64,000 nucleotides of DNA from Hymenopus coronatus (Eukaryota > Arthropoda > Insecta > Mantodea > Hymenopodidae). The notes under the pieces were generated by a model that was given only the letters and a program-made list of their open reading frames with translations, had not been told where the DNA came from and did no database searches. Made by a program: the position numbers and the translations under genes. Below are positions 34,167 to 44,877 of this stretch, piece after piece. The first letter of the stretch is position 1. Each line of letters begins with the position of its first letter. Where the stretch lies: contig CM060895.1 of assembly GCA_030762935.1 (NCBI GenBank), forward strand, positions 32,230,501 to 32,294,500. Direction: 5' to 3'.

Positions 34167-34295
34167 TTATACTGTAATAGTTGTTTGCAATAAACACTAT
34201 CTATCTATCCGGGTAACTCACCCTAAGCGAAATTCGAACTCGGGAACTGCTGAATGTGAGGCCGATACTCTACCACCACACTACCCAGGCGGGTT

Positions 34296-34477
34296 AATGC
34301 CTCTCTAAGATTCGAAAAATCCACAGTCTGTAAGGTATAGGTATTGTTGAAAGTTATGTCACACGATAACACTAATATTTGCCATCTTTCAAAATTTTAG
34401 CTTGCGTAGTTATTTCAATATTAGGTTTATTTGTACTAATTCATCCTTCTAATAAAATTCCCAACGCAGTATCGCAC
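34296..34477. other. Unassigned spacer
   Basis: No recognised feature. Confidence 0.3.
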
Positions 34478-34867
34478 TCAACCGAAAGTTTGATACAAAG
34501 ATTTCGCCGGAATAAATCGCATTAGGGTACTATGCAAAAAAAAAAAAAAAGTTAGAAAAAGGACCGTTTCTGTATGTGTTTGTGTCTGTGAACACGATAA
34601 ATCAAAAACCGAAAAGTCACTAAACACCAAACTTGGCATTTAAGTTAAGCTTCTTACAAGGATACTACGTGAAGATTTAAAGGAGCATTCCCTCACCCAA
34701 GACTGCCCTTTACATGAAATAAAAATCTTTAAAACGTGGCTCTAACAATTTTTATTAAAATATTGTATGTTAAAGATATTTTCAAGACAAATAGAGTTTA
34801 TATTTTCAATTTTCTGATAATAGCCTATGAAGACCTCTTCATTCTGGGTATTTTGCGGAATTTTGCA
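34478..34867 (-). repeat. H-family copy H27, partial
   Basis: Reverse fragment lacking the palindrome, from the CGGTATCGAA-type block to GAATTTTGCATGG, where it meets H28. Confidence 0.75.
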
Positions 34868-35508
34868 TGGCGTGTGTGTCTGTGACAGCAGAGCTCAAAA
34901 ACGAAAATACCATTAAATACCAACCTTCGTACTTAAGTTTGGTATCTTCCAAGGATGCCACACGAAGATTTTCAAGAAAATCCCCCCACCACAAACTACC
35001 CTTTATATGGAGCTTTTTTCGAAAATGTTGATTTTCGCAAAAATGACTAACGACTTTGCTAAACTCCCTTATATTTAAGACAATTAGATGCCAAATAAAA
35101 TGTATATCTTGAATTTTCTGGGAATAGCCTCTGAAGACTACTTCATTCTGGATGAATTTTATGGAATTTTGCATAACTGCTAAACCGTAAGAAATAGACA
35201 AAAACTTACTACACAAAAAAATGTAGATCACAATAAAACACACAATTTATGTCATACACATTTTTTCGCGGAGTTGGTCGATTTTGAGACATTTCATGTT
35301 AATCCTTATACATTTCTGATACAGGAATTTGTCACTTTAACCTATGGTACTCCCTTATTTCACTTCTACTTACAAGGAAGCAAGTAATAAGACTATTTCT
35401 GATAATTTTTTCTCGATTAGCATGAAGTAAATAGAAGCATAAAGTTCTTAACTATAATTTGTTGCAGAGATGTAGAGAAAGTTATGTGAATGGAAAACGT
35501 TAGATTCT
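34868..35508 (-). repeat. H-family copy H28, 3' truncated
   Basis: Begins in the GT-rich microsatellite and runs to the 5' end (TCTAACGTTTTCC on minus). The interior is close to consensus apart from a deletion near 35320. Confidence 0.82.
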
Positions 35509-35511
35509 TTT

Positions 35512-35930
35512 TGAATAGTAAACTTTTTTCTATCTCTTCCGGTGTACCAGTTACACAAAAGTAACATAAATGTCATCTAGAATGAAGAGGTCTGAGGGGC
35601 TATTCTCAGAAGTTTCAAAATATAGATTTTGTCATAAAATATAATAAGCGCATAATACTTTAATCAAGATCGTTAGCACCATTTTAGAAAACATCAACAT
35701 TTTCAAAAATTTTCCATGTAAGGAGGGGGGGGATTTTTTTGAAAATCTTCGTGTCGCATCATCGGAACATACTAAACTTTAATACTAAATTTGAGGTTTA
35801 ACGGTATTTTGGTTTTTGATCTCTGCTACCTTTTTCTAAAAAGGCTCTTTTTTGGATTCAGAGTTCTCAAAACGCGCATTTTAAATTAAATCTCTGCATC
35901 GTTGTACGTATGCGCTGGAGGAAGTAAATA
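35512..35930 (+). repeat. H-family copy H29, 5' truncated, diverged
   Basis: From the TTTTTTCTATCTCTTCCGG interior to a weak end (GGAGGAAGTAAATAAA). The CA-rich segment is lost. Confidence 0.7.
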
Positions 35931-35947
35931 AAATTGCTAAGAGAACT

Positions 35948-36085
35948 TATTCCTTCCACTACTTCGTACAAAGTACATAGTATAAATTCGATAACCAGAA
36001 TTCACCGGAAATACGCGTTTCAGGGATCCTTGAATTCAAAGAATACTACTTATAGAAAAAAAGCCCGAGCGTGCGCGGGTGTCCT
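35948..36085 (-). repeat. H-family copy H30, 3' end only
   Basis: Degraded reverse palindrome, then the TTCACCGGAAATACG and AGAAAAAAAGCCC blocks. Ends near the microsatellite position. Confidence 0.65.
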
Positions 36086-36754
36086 TACTTAAGGTAACAG
36101 CAGCTGATAATACATAAGTTTTTCTCAGCGGCGTTCATAGTTTGATTTGTTTTGTAAACAATTGACAGTCCTCTCAGTTAATGTTAGCTAACTAAAGGTA
36201 CTTTCATGTTGATACGATTTGTCGTCATTACAGTGCAGAGATGGAAAAAGTTAGCTGATAACTTTTTACAATTTGCATTTTATTTTAATCGTTATTTTAT
36301 AAATTATCCACACAAAAGCGTATTCTTCTATTAACTCCCTGTTAGTCACAACAGATATTTGCAGGAGCCTCGTTTCAGGTAGATAATATTACGATAATAA
36401 GCACTTTGAAACTGTAGCGACGCTCAAATGTTTATATGTTATTATATTTTAGAGATGATATTATGTAACAGTTCTATGTAAGCGCATGGAAAATAAAACA
36501 CAAAAGCCACTTAACATTTCCAGTTAAACTTATGAAAATCTACAAAACGCAAACAAAATCTCCATTGGATTTACTTATGAAACGAACTTTCCTGCAATAA
36601 AGTTATGTCTACCGCTTACGATTTAACGGGTTATGTGACGAGTTCACAGTTCAGAAAACCCATTGCTTATGTCAATGTCTCGGATATGCAATATTTTAAC
36701 CAATATTAGATATTTGTTTAGAAAATAATCTTATTTAAATGTCATTTACATTTA
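36086..36754. other. Unassigned, with possible ancient H-family sequence
   Basis: 36590-36720 (GTTATGTCTACCGCTTACG, then ATATGCAATATTTTAACC) resembles the forward H interior but is too diverged to delimit. No gene. Confidence 0.4.
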
Positions 36755-37056
36755 CATGGTCGAGCTTTCAACGAGCTGACTTCTCGCCCAGAGGTCCCGA
36801 ACTCGATTCCCGGCTGGGCAGGGGAATTTTTCTTTAACCAGAATTATTCCCTATCCCCAATAGAGCTGGAAGATGTATGTGAGATTGTACGTGTGTGTGT
36901 TTGCGAGTGTGTGGACGATTGAGGAAAATAAAACGATTTTAACTCAGCGTAAAGAACCTGCAGACAGCGAGTTGTTTCTAATACAAAGCCCCCGATATGA
37001 CCTTAGATTAAAGGGGACATTAATAATAATAACAATAATAATAATAATAATAATAG
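36755..37056 (+). mobile_element. SINE-F (tRNA-like head, (TAA)n tail)
   Basis: Head with CCCGAACTCGATTCCCGGC (box B and T-arm-like stem), a body of about 220 bp, and an ATA/TAA microsatellite tail at 37020-37056. Single copy in the window. Confidence 0.65.
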
Positions 37057-37200
37057 CATGCGCGTAGTCTGGCAGCTACAGTGAACGTTTTCTATCATTT
37101 TGTTTCGTAAAGTGTAACTCAAAATATGTTTTTCTACTTAAAATCGCAATACAGAATCTCTTGGTCAAGCAATGCTTCTAAGACAAGCGGAAGAGAAAAA
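37057..37200. other. Unassigned spacer
   Basis: No recognised feature. Confidence 0.3.
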
Positions 37201-37493
37201 ATGAAATGGAGTGTTATTTATGGACGCTCTTTAACTGCTGTGTTTCTCAAGCGTCCCATTCTAAATTGGGCGTGAATGATTGCTTACTTTTGCTTAGAGG
37301 CCTCTTTATCAGAATTGAGGTACTTTTGCGTGTCGTAAATCTACGGCACGGGACCAACTGTTTTACTTCCCTTCCGAAAGAGGTCATGCTAAAGATTTTT
37401 GCGCCCCGAATAAAACCCACCGTCCTCCGCCGGGTTTGAATCCACGACCTTGGGTATATAAGGCTAGCACGGTAACCACTACACCACGGAGGG
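37201..37493 (-). mobile_element. SINE-A, full length
   Basis: On minus it begins CCTCCGTGGTGTAGTGGTTAC (tRNA-Val-like box A), then box B in GGATTCAAACCCGGCGGAGG and a 220-bp body (AAGTAAA, GATTTACGACACG, GAGGCCTCT, GACGCTTG) ending in the AAAGAGCGTCCATAAATA block. About 293 bp. Confidence 0.88.
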
Positions 37494-37636
37494 CGAAAAG
37501 TGGAAGAGGTATTAAGGTTAGATAATTCATTTCTGCTCAAAAAAGTCTGGTAAATTAAAGAATAGCATTTCTCATAATAAAATCAGCTCTAAACTTTAAA
37601 TTTATAAATTCTGCATTAATGGACGTGGGTATGTTT

Positions 37637-38473
37637 TTACGTTCTCTAGCCTGTATGTACAATATACATTGTTGATAGAGAAGGTAGTTATTCCACCCAA
37701 AAATTCCATACCGAGATTTGACCGGAAATATATCTTTTGAGATCTCCTATGTCCGGAAAAAAAGCAATTTTGGAAAAAGGTCCTTGTGTGCGTGTATGTC
37801 TGTGGACGGCATAGCTAAAAACTGAAAGTCGAAAATGCCAAACTCGGTATTTAGATTCAATATCTTTCAAGGATATGACACGAAGATTTTCAAGAAACCC
37901 TACCCACTTTACATGGAACATTTTTTGATAATTGTTATTTTCTCAGAAATGGCAGTGACGATGATGTATTTTGATTGAAATATTGTATATTTAAGATATT
38001 CATATCACAAATAAAATATATTTTTTGAATTATTTGGGAATAGCCTCTGACGAGCTCTTTACTATGGTTGATTTTTTCAGAATTTTGCATCACGGTTAAA
38101 CCGTAATAGATAGACAAAAACTTGCTGCACAAAAATGTTGAGCTCGTTAAAACACACAATTTATGTGTATACGTTTTTCTTGTAGAGCTGAGCATTTTCG
38201 AGATATTCATTGTTATTGTTTTCAGTTTTAAACTAATTACCTTTTCTTAGACGGGAATTGCAATGCGAACCGAACCTAATTGTTTCACATAGCAACCAGC
38301 TTTTAAAATATTAACCTAATGTATTCCCTTATTTCCCCCCTACTTATCAGGAAGCAAGTAATAAGACCACTTACACTAATGTTTAATTACATTAGCATGA
38401 AGTAAATAAAAGAATAACCTTTTATAAGAAAATTTTATTTGTGGAACAGTTACGTGAATGGAACACATTATAT
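37637..38473 (-). repeat. H-family copy H31, full length
   Basis: Reverse copy. The palindrome core is altered (CTGTATGTACAATATACATTG) and the 5' end is at about 38473. A local insertion GATGATGTA lies near 37960. Confidence 0.87.
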
Positions 38474-39141
38474 TTATACTGCAAGTAAGATACCAAATCA
38501 CAACAACACGCACACACATTTCTGTTGCATTTATAGTGCTTGTTAAGTTATTAATTTTTAATTGTTTATTTTAATGGTAAGTAAAAATGCTACACACGAT
38601 GAAAAAAAATTAGTGATATAAATATATATTTTAACCCCACTAAATACTTAAAACCGAATGTTAAAAACATTTAGGTTTAGGTTTTGATAAAAAATTATGA
38701 CAAAGAATACTTTTCGCTTATTTTATTGTATTATTTAGATATTATAATTAATACTATTGCAAAGAAAACTTATTAGCAAAAATCACATTCAACGTCTTTA
38801 GGTGAAGCTCTAAAAATGTTAATAATGTTGAACAAAAATTCAACAATTTGAGCGCCTAAAAGGTAGAAAAAGAGAAAATGATAAGAACAACTTTGGAATT
38901 CTAAAGCGCTAACTGGTCTGATGAACAGGAACATTTAAAACCTCGTGTAAAACTAATGATCAGTAATAGACACCAAATACAGGTTATAAAGATAGATGAG
39001 TCATTCTTAGTAGCAGGCGTCTAGACAAAACTTTTTTTTTTTTACAAGATTTTCGCTCAATCTTCAACTATGGGTATTACCCTTATGAAAATATGTCTAT
39101 TTTTCCTCTTGAGGCATTTAAACTATCAAGTAACTAAGCAA
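38474..39141. other. Unassigned AT-rich stretch
   Basis: No gene. GCGCCTAAAAGGTAG at 38850-38865 recalls the motif at 3665-3685, possibly another hAT remnant; weak. Confidence 0.3.
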
Positions 39142-39835
39142 CGAGGTTCATCCAGAAAGTTATAGACGATTTGGCGTAAGTACATTATAACGAAAGATAT
39201 TAACAAACATAAAGTTGCATTTACAAAGTTACAGAACTTTACTCTATTTCTCAACGTAATCTCTATTCTGTCAAGATATTTATTGTTACGTGATACCAGT
39301 TTTTCAATGCGATGTACTTTTCTACCGTCAAAGAACGTTTTCGTTTTTCTTTGAATGCAATAAATGTTTGGCCAATCGATTTTTATAGGCAAATACTACA
39401 GTAACTGATAATGCAATGAACGAGTCTTCAGTGAGGAAATGGTACATAATTTACGAGTAATCAAGGTGCACGATAAAGACCGGAGTGGAAGTTCATCAAT
39501 CGTTATGGAGGAGTGGAATGCAAATGTTAATAAAATAATTCAGGAAAAACGATGTTTCACTTTGGACATCGTTCTTGATTTTTTGGATGGAAAAGCTTTC
39601 CCAGCCATAAAGATCTCAAGGTGGCAGTGATCCGTTAGCTCAGATCTTTAGCGGTGTAAGAGTACCACATCTGTGTTGAAAAACCGTTACCACTTGACAA
39701 TAAATTCCTTGATAGCAATGGTGATTATGTTGAGAAATAGAATAAAATACTATAACTGTGTAAATAAAATGTTTAGATACTTTTCGTTATTAATTAGTTA
39801 TGTAAAACCGTCTGTCACTTTCTGGATGGCTCACG
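39142..39835 (+). mobile_element. Internally deleted mariner, second family
   Basis: About 694 bp. The ends CGAGGTTCATCCAGAAAGT (39142) and, inverted, CGTGAGCCATCCAGAAAGT (39835) form diverged terminal repeats, with TA on the right (39836-39837). It carries the first and last parts of a mariner transposase with the catalytic core deleted. Confidence 0.8.
39350..39745 (+). pseudogene. mariner transposase remnant
   Basis: Broken reading shows PIDFYRQI, then DNAMNESSVRKW, then VHDKDRSGSSS and VNKIIQEKRCFT: the helix-turn-helix half of a DD34D mariner transposase. After the internal deletion, NKFLDSNGDYVEK and a stop (near 39745) form the normal C-terminus. The GDYVEK ending and DRSG spacing separate it from the 8036 family. 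No catalytic residues remain. Confidence 0.8.
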
Positions 39836-39922
39836 TATAATATAAATGGAAAACGCATGATTATTAATAGGCAAGTCTAACTTTAAACCTTGCTTTCTCG
39901 CTACATTTGTACAACAAATTAG

Positions 39923-39972
39923 TTTCTATACATGGTATATAGATAGAGAAAATATTGCACTCCACCCAAAAA
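39923..39972 (-). repeat. H-family copy H32, 3' end fragment
   Basis: About 50 bp: degraded palindrome followed by TATTGCACTCCACCC. Joined directly to a mariner-like fragment. Confidence 0.65.
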
Positions 39973-40110
39973 ACTTGGACGACGTTCACGAATTTCGTCA
40001 CTGAGCGAACGGCGGTCACGATTAAACTCGTTATACCAGCGTTGCAGGTGGCAACGAATGGAGCTTCATTGCCAAATGTAGCAAGTAGTAAGTAGATCTA
40101 TGCACTCTTG
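39973..40110 (-). pseudogene. mariner-type transposase fragment, third kind
   Basis: On minus, with one frame change, it reads ATFGNEAPFVAT then RWYNEFNRDRRSLSDEIRER and RP. This matches the helix-turn-helix to linker region of mariner/SETMAR-like transposases with the WYxEFxRGRxSLxDExREGRP signature. Ends not seen. SINE-A lies about 240 bp further along. Confidence 0.65.
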
Positions 40111-40352
40111 TGTTGGTGATAAACGTCGGAAATCATGAGTTAATTCCATTTTTTTCGCTGTGACAGAATTTTTAAATCGTTGTAAACAGCACAAATAACG
40201 CTGTATTGATAAAATATCTTTATGTCAAACTCTCCAGTTTAAACACAGTGTTTCTAAGACTCAAAATATAAATAGTGGCCCTCGTACGGAAGACATGTCA
40301 CGAATTCCTAACAAAACATAGCAAAACAGAGTCGCGTTTGGGCACTTAGTCG

Positions 40353-40647
40353 GCCTCCGTGGTGTAATGGTTACCATGCTAACCTCATATACCCAAGGTC
40401 GCGGGTTCAAACCCGGCGGAGGACGTTGGGTTTTTTCGGGTGTAAAAATCCTTAGCATGGCTTCCTTTGGAAGGGAAGTAAAGCCATTGGTCCCGTGTCG
40501 TAGATTTACGGCACGTAAAAGAACCTCTAGCCTGATAGAGAGGCCTCTGAGCAAAATTAAGCGGTCTTTCATGCCCAATTTATAATGGGACGCTGAGAAT
40601 CATAGTAGTTAAAGAGCGTCCATAAATAACACGCCATTTACATTTTT
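40353..40647 (+). mobile_element. SINE-A, full length (reference copy)
   Basis: Head GCCTCCGTGGTGTAATGG with box B GGGTTCAAACCCGGC; the acceptor-like ends CCTCCG and CGGAGG can still pair. The body ends AAAGAGCGTCCATAAATA. Resembles tRNA-Val but lacks a clean anticodon arm and carries the SINE body, so it is not a tRNA gene. Confidence 0.9.
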
Positions 40648-41031
40648 GTGCACATAGCATGGTGCGTCCAGCAAACAGTTATGTGAACTCTATGCGTACA
40701 GGAATGCATCAGCGTCCACCGTCTGTGGTCATGTTAGCTGGGGTTACCGGCGTACCACTAAAGCTACAATCGTGGCTAACACGATATACAGACGTATTGG
40801 ATCATACCTCACGTTTCTTTTACCAAACTGGGTGACGTCAGTCTGGGCAACTCGTGTTGAAGGAAATACTGACGGCAGCGCTATAGGGTAACCCTATTTT
40901 CTCAACTTCTCCTCTTACTCGGTTTGTTTCCTGGCATTCACGGAAAGGGGATCAGTGTGCATGTCATGTTATAAGAGGACTGACATTTCCATCGATTCCA
41001 CGCCACAGGGTTGCACCACTCAAATAACGAC
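40648..41031. other. Unassigned stretch, GC-richer
   Basis: Contains a lone transposon-end-like motif GGTGCGTCCAGC at 40662-40673 without a partner that I can find. No gene. Confidence 0.35.
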
Positions 41032-41148
41032 CTGATGTGTTCCATTCACATGACTTTCTCTATCTGTTCTGCCAACTAACTATTCTTACTAAAGATTATT
41101 CTTTTATTTACATCATCAGAGATTGTCTTATTACTTTCTTCCTTGTAG

Positions 41149-41488
41149 GCGGCACAGTAGCCGAGTGGTTAGATAGCGCCTCCCACCCATTTGTCCCGGG
41201 TTCGATCCTAAGCGTCCGCACGCGGAATTTGTGTGGAAAAAGCGGCGTATGGGCCGGTTTTCTCCATGTACTCCGATTTCCCCCGCCATTCATTTCACCA
41301 ATTGCTCCATAATCCTTTCCCTGTCATCCATTTCTCTTGCATTTCATATCATCCACTTCCTCACGCTTATGTATTGCTACATTGTGACCACGCGCTCCAG
41401 GTTCTACATTTTGTGATTTCGTGCCCTTAGCTCCCCGGCAGGCTTTGAACCCCTAGGTATCCGCTTGTAAGTCCTAGGGGGTGCCAGT
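41149..41488 (+). mobile_element. SINE-C, inserted in H33
   Basis: Head GGCACAGTAGCCGAGTGG and box B GGGTTCGATCCTAAG, the GTGGAAAAAGCGGCG block shared with SINE-B, then the CCGCCATTCATTTCACC block shared with 24981. Near its end CCCCTAGG and CCTAGGGG form a hairpin (41449-41481). Confidence 0.82.
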
Positions 41489-41781
41489 CCTAAATACGGG
41501 AAATAAAGGAATTACTAAGATAACCGATAGTCAACTCTTTTAAAAGCAATCACTATGTAAAAAAAATTGAAAGTCAATTCCTTTTGCGTTGCTAGAAGTA
41601 AAAAAAAAAAAAAAAGAGGTATGAAACGAAAAATGACTTTCCCTTTGAGAAAAGCTTGAACAGTTTCAGCAGTATATGACATAAATTAAGTGTTTAAGGA
41701 GATCTATCTCTTACGGCATAGCAGTTACACACAAGAGTCATAAAGAATGAGGAGGTCTTCAGAGGCTATTCCCAGAAAATT

Positions 41782-41787
<6 letters not shown>

Positions 41788-41812
<25 letters not shown>
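41788..41812 (+). repeat. (AT)n microsatellite
   Basis: About 12 AT units inside H33. Confidence 0.9.
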
Positions 41813-41816
<4 letters not shown>

Positions 41817-42120
41817 ATTGTCAAGAAAATATTTTAAACATGTGGTATTTTATAAAAATAGTTACAGCTATTTTTGGAAAATCAAAATTTACGAAAAATG
41901 TTCTTATAAGGTACTGAACGTAAATACAAACTTAGTTTTAAAGGATATTTTATTTTACTATTCCGACCACACACACACATACACACATACACACACTCAC
42001 TTTCTTTTTTGGAATCAGATGGACTCAAAAATACATTTGTGATAAAATCTTGGTGTTGAGTTTTTAGTTGGAATAGAATACTGTCTATTCTTTATATGCA
42101 CATATGTGCAGAGAAAGTAA

Positions 42121-42398
42121 ACACCAATCTGGTAAGTTACACTGATGCTTTATGCACTCACACTACTATAAACTACTTTTATAAAACATTCTTTGTAAGT
42201 CTAGTTGGTCGAAATAAAAATTTAATGCATTTATATATTTAGTTATAGGGCAGCAGCAAAACATCAGTCGCTAATAGTCGTACATAGTAGTTATGGTTCA
42301 GTTGTTTATGATTCTGTTTTTAGGAAACTTAATTTCCGTACGCTTATTGCTGACTAACATTAAATGCATCAACCTGTGTATGTTTTTGTCACATTTTT
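42121..42398. other. Unassigned spacer
   Basis: AT-rich, no recognised feature. Confidence 0.3.
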
Positions 42399-44081
42399 GC
42401 TTTTTCTACACGTACTGTATGCATAGTGTATAAAGAAAGTATTGCACTCCACCCAAAAATTCGATACCGAGATTTCACCGGCAATATAATATGTTTTAGG
42501 GTCCCTTGTAACCAAAAGGAGCATTTTCAGAAAAAAGGTCCATGTGCCTGTGAACACGACAACTAAAAAACGAAAAGTCGGTAAAATACCAAACTTGGTA
42601 TTTAAATTTAGTATCTTCCAGGGATGCGACACGAAGTTTCTGAGAAAAATCCACCCACCCCAAACTACCCTTTACATGGAACTTTTTTCGAAACTGTTGA
42701 TTTTCTTAAAAATGGCTCTAGCGATTTTGATTAAAATATCGTGTGTTAAAGACATTTACCTGAAAAATAAAACGTATATCTTGAATTTTCTGGGGAATGG
42801 GCTCTGAAGACAGCTTTGCCTATTCTGGATGAATTTTCAAAGAATTTTCAACAACTGCTAAATTAACCACATGAAAATATAGAGCACGTTAAACACACAA
42901 TTTATGTCATATACATTTTTTTCGTGGACTTGATCGTTTTTTTTTTTGTTTTTTTTTAGTTTCAGCTTTAAAAAATCTGATGTGTACTATTCACATGACT
43001 TTCTATACATCTCTGCAACAAGTTGTGGTTAAAAAGCTTATGCTTCTATTTCCTTCATGCTAATCGAGAAACGTTAGCAGAAACAGTCTTATTATTTGCT
43101 TATTTATAAGTAGAAGCGAAATGAGAGTACCATAGCTAAAATGATAGCCAATAGATGGTTATTATGTAACTGAAGTTTCTTTGTTTGTATGGGCAGGAAT
43201 GAACAAAATCCTGTATGAGAAAAGTATGTTTTTCAAAGCAGAAACCAGAAACTAAGAATATCTTAAAAATGATCAACCTCACGAAAAAAATGTGTATGAC
43301 ATAAATTGTGTGTTTTAATGTGCTCTACCTTTTTTATGCAGTAATTTTTTGTCCATCTCTTATGGTATAGCAGTTATGCACAATTGCGTAAAATTCATCC
43401 AGAATAAAGTAGTATTCAGAGGTCATTTCCAGAAAATTCAAGATATACATTTTATTTGTTAGGTAAATATCTTTAATATACGATATTTTAGTTTTACTCA
43501 TTAGAGCCATTTTTAAGAAAATCAAAATTATTTTCGAAATTGTTTCCATGTAAAGGATAGTTTGGGGTGGGGGAATTTTTCTCAAAATCTTCGTGTCGCA
43601 TCCCTGGAATATACTAAACTTAAATACCAAGTTTGATATTTTACCGACTTTTCGTTTTTGAGCTATCGTGTTCACAGGCACACGGACCTTTTTCTGAATA
43701 CAGGGATACAGGGGACCCTAAACATATATTTCCGGTGAAATCTCGGTATCGAATTTTTGGTTGGAGTGCAATACCTTCTCTATCCCTATGTACATTGTAC
43801 ATATGGGGCTAGAAAAAGTAAAAACATACTTTTCTCACACAGAAATTTGTCAACTCCTGTCTTTACAAACAAAGGAACTTCAGTCACATATCAACCAGCT
43901 TTTGACTATCACTTTAACCTATGGTACTCCCTTATTTCGCTTCTACTTACAAGAAGCAAGTAACAAGATTACTTCTGCTAATTTTTTCTCGATTAGCATG
44001 AAGTAAATAGAAGCATAAGCTTTTTAACAATAATTTGCTGCAGAAATGTAGAAAAAGTCATGTGAATGGAACACACCAGAA
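42399..44081 (-). repeat. H-family copy H34, split by H35
   Basis: Reverse copy. 42399-42975 carries the palindrome down to TTTCAGCTTTAAAAAA. It resumes at about 43822 with CATACTTTTCTC, the next consensus bases, and reaches the 5' end (TCTGGTGTGTTCC on minus) at 44081. H35 is inserted between in the opposite orientation. Confidence 0.9.
42976..43821 (+). repeat. H-family copy H35, nested in H34
   Basis: About 846 bp, starts TCTGATGTG after six A's, ends GGGGCTAGAAAAAGTAA, with the CCC/GGGG palindrome variant also seen in H9 and H37. Inserted in an A-tract of H34. Confidence 0.92.
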
Positions 44082-44316
44082 TTTTATCATTAAGACAAGA
44101 TCTTAAAATCAACCTTCTAGAAATCCACACTGCTTTACACGTCATCGAGTGTTGCCAGTTGCGGAAATCTGAGCAGCGCGGCTTGAAATGCCCGCGTTTG
44201 GTGTACGAGTAATCATACTAGAGACAGCACATAGAGACGTGTCCCGTGAGTTACATTACATCTTAACCAACAAATTAGGATATAAAATAAGAACTGAAGC
44301 TTTCCTGGCGACGTAT
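44082..44316. other. Unassigned spacer
   Basis: No recognised feature between H34 and the fold-back. Confidence 0.3.
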
Positions 44317-44456
44317 TAATTCAAAATCTTCTCGGGCTTCTAGCCAGGTAAAAACTTGGCTTGACACCAACGTTTCGAAGAAGTGCATCTTCCTCGTCTT
44401 CAGGGTGAACTGATCAAGTTTTTACCTGGCTAGAAGCCCGAGAAGATTTTGAATTA
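44317..44456. mobile_element. Fold-back element with perfect 42-bp inverted repeats
   Basis: Arms 44317-44358 and 44415-44456 are perfect reverse complements (42 of 42), separated by 56 bp. Perfection in a decayed neighbourhood indicates recent origin or ongoing correction. The loop contains the CGAAACGTTGG-type sequence seen in Penelope-associated repeats and can be drawn as a small hammerhead ribozyme on minus (separate entry). Confidence 0.92.
44365..44407 (-). ncRNA. Candidate small hammerhead ribozyme
   Basis: On minus, in order: CACC (44407-44404), CTGAAGA (44403-44397, fits CUGANGA), a stem II of CGAGGAAG and CTTCTTCG around an ATGCA loop (44396-44376), GAAA (44376-44373), an ACGT segment that could be a minimal stem III, GTT before the expected cleavage point, and GGTG (44368-44365) pairing with CACC as stem I. 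Short stem III forms linked to Penelope-like elements are known to act as dimers. One problem: the G at 44376 is needed both for stem II and for GAAA, so there is one extra C (44396) relative to a standard core. Activity is unproven. Confidence 0.5.
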
Positions 44457-44713
44457 AATTGAGATATATCATAAAAATTATTTCCAAATATTGTAATGCA
44501 ACGCTCCTGTTATTATACTGCATCTGTGACCCCTAACCTCAAAGTGCTCAGTTTGGTACTGCCTTACTCTTGTACGCTCTTTTCATTTTATATAACCCCT
44601 TTAACTTCTATTGTCTTATAGCAGGCTTTGCTTTAGATAAGCTGCTGCTGTTTGTTTTTAAACGCTGAATTGTACCATTTCTTAAAGTTGGGTTTTTAAG
44701 TTTTATATTATTA

Positions 44714-44877
44714 AACACACACACACACACACCACATTCGCTGCCACATTCATACTTTCAGACTCTGTGAGGGTTAGGGAATGATTCTATGTACAGAAAA
44801 ATGCCCTGCCTAAGCCAGGAGTCGAAAACGGGACCTTTGGATGAGAAGACAGTACGCTAACCATTCAACCACAGAAA
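44714..44877 (-). mobile_element. SINE-G (tRNA-like head, (CA)n end)
   Basis: On minus: TCTGTGGTTGAATGGTTAGCG (box A) and CGTTTTCGACTCC (box B), then a body ending beside an (AC)n tract at 44714-44732. Single copy. Confidence 0.6.

Larger units (their letters stand above)
32830..34205 (+). mobile_element. 5'-truncated LINE (non-LTR retrotransposon 3' end), split by H26
   Basis: 3' end of a non-LTR retrotransposon inserted in SINE-D. It ends with a 3' UTR (AATAAACAC) and a short (TATC)n tail at 34195-34207, as in jockey/CR1-group elements. Only the last part of the reverse-transcriptase ORF is present. H26 (32941-33802) lies inside it. Confidence 0.82.
32690..34295 (-). mobile_element. SINE-D, split by a LINE insertion
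   Basis: Minus-strand SINE-D in two pieces. 32690-32829 is the 3' body and tail (TCTTCTCAGGATAAAGG, CATATCGCACGATGAATG). 34206-34295 is the head (ACCCGCCTGGGTAGTGTGG on minus, then box B GAGTTCGAATT). The break falls in AACCTTATCCGGG, which is continuous at 23981-24010. Confidence 0.85.
41032..42120 (+). repeat. H-family copy H33, split by SINE-C
   Basis: Starts CCTGATGTGTTCC, GTTCT-variant 5' interior. SINE-C interrupts it after CTTCCTTGTA (41148), and the interior resumes at about 41495. The CA-rich segment is at 41969-42000 and the end GCAGAGAAAGTAA at 42120. Confidence 0.85.

Noticed and set aside
40353..40425. Possible tRNA-Val gene
   Set aside because: Resembles tRNA-Val, but the same head plus body recurs at 37201, 46932 and 60485; it is SINE-A.
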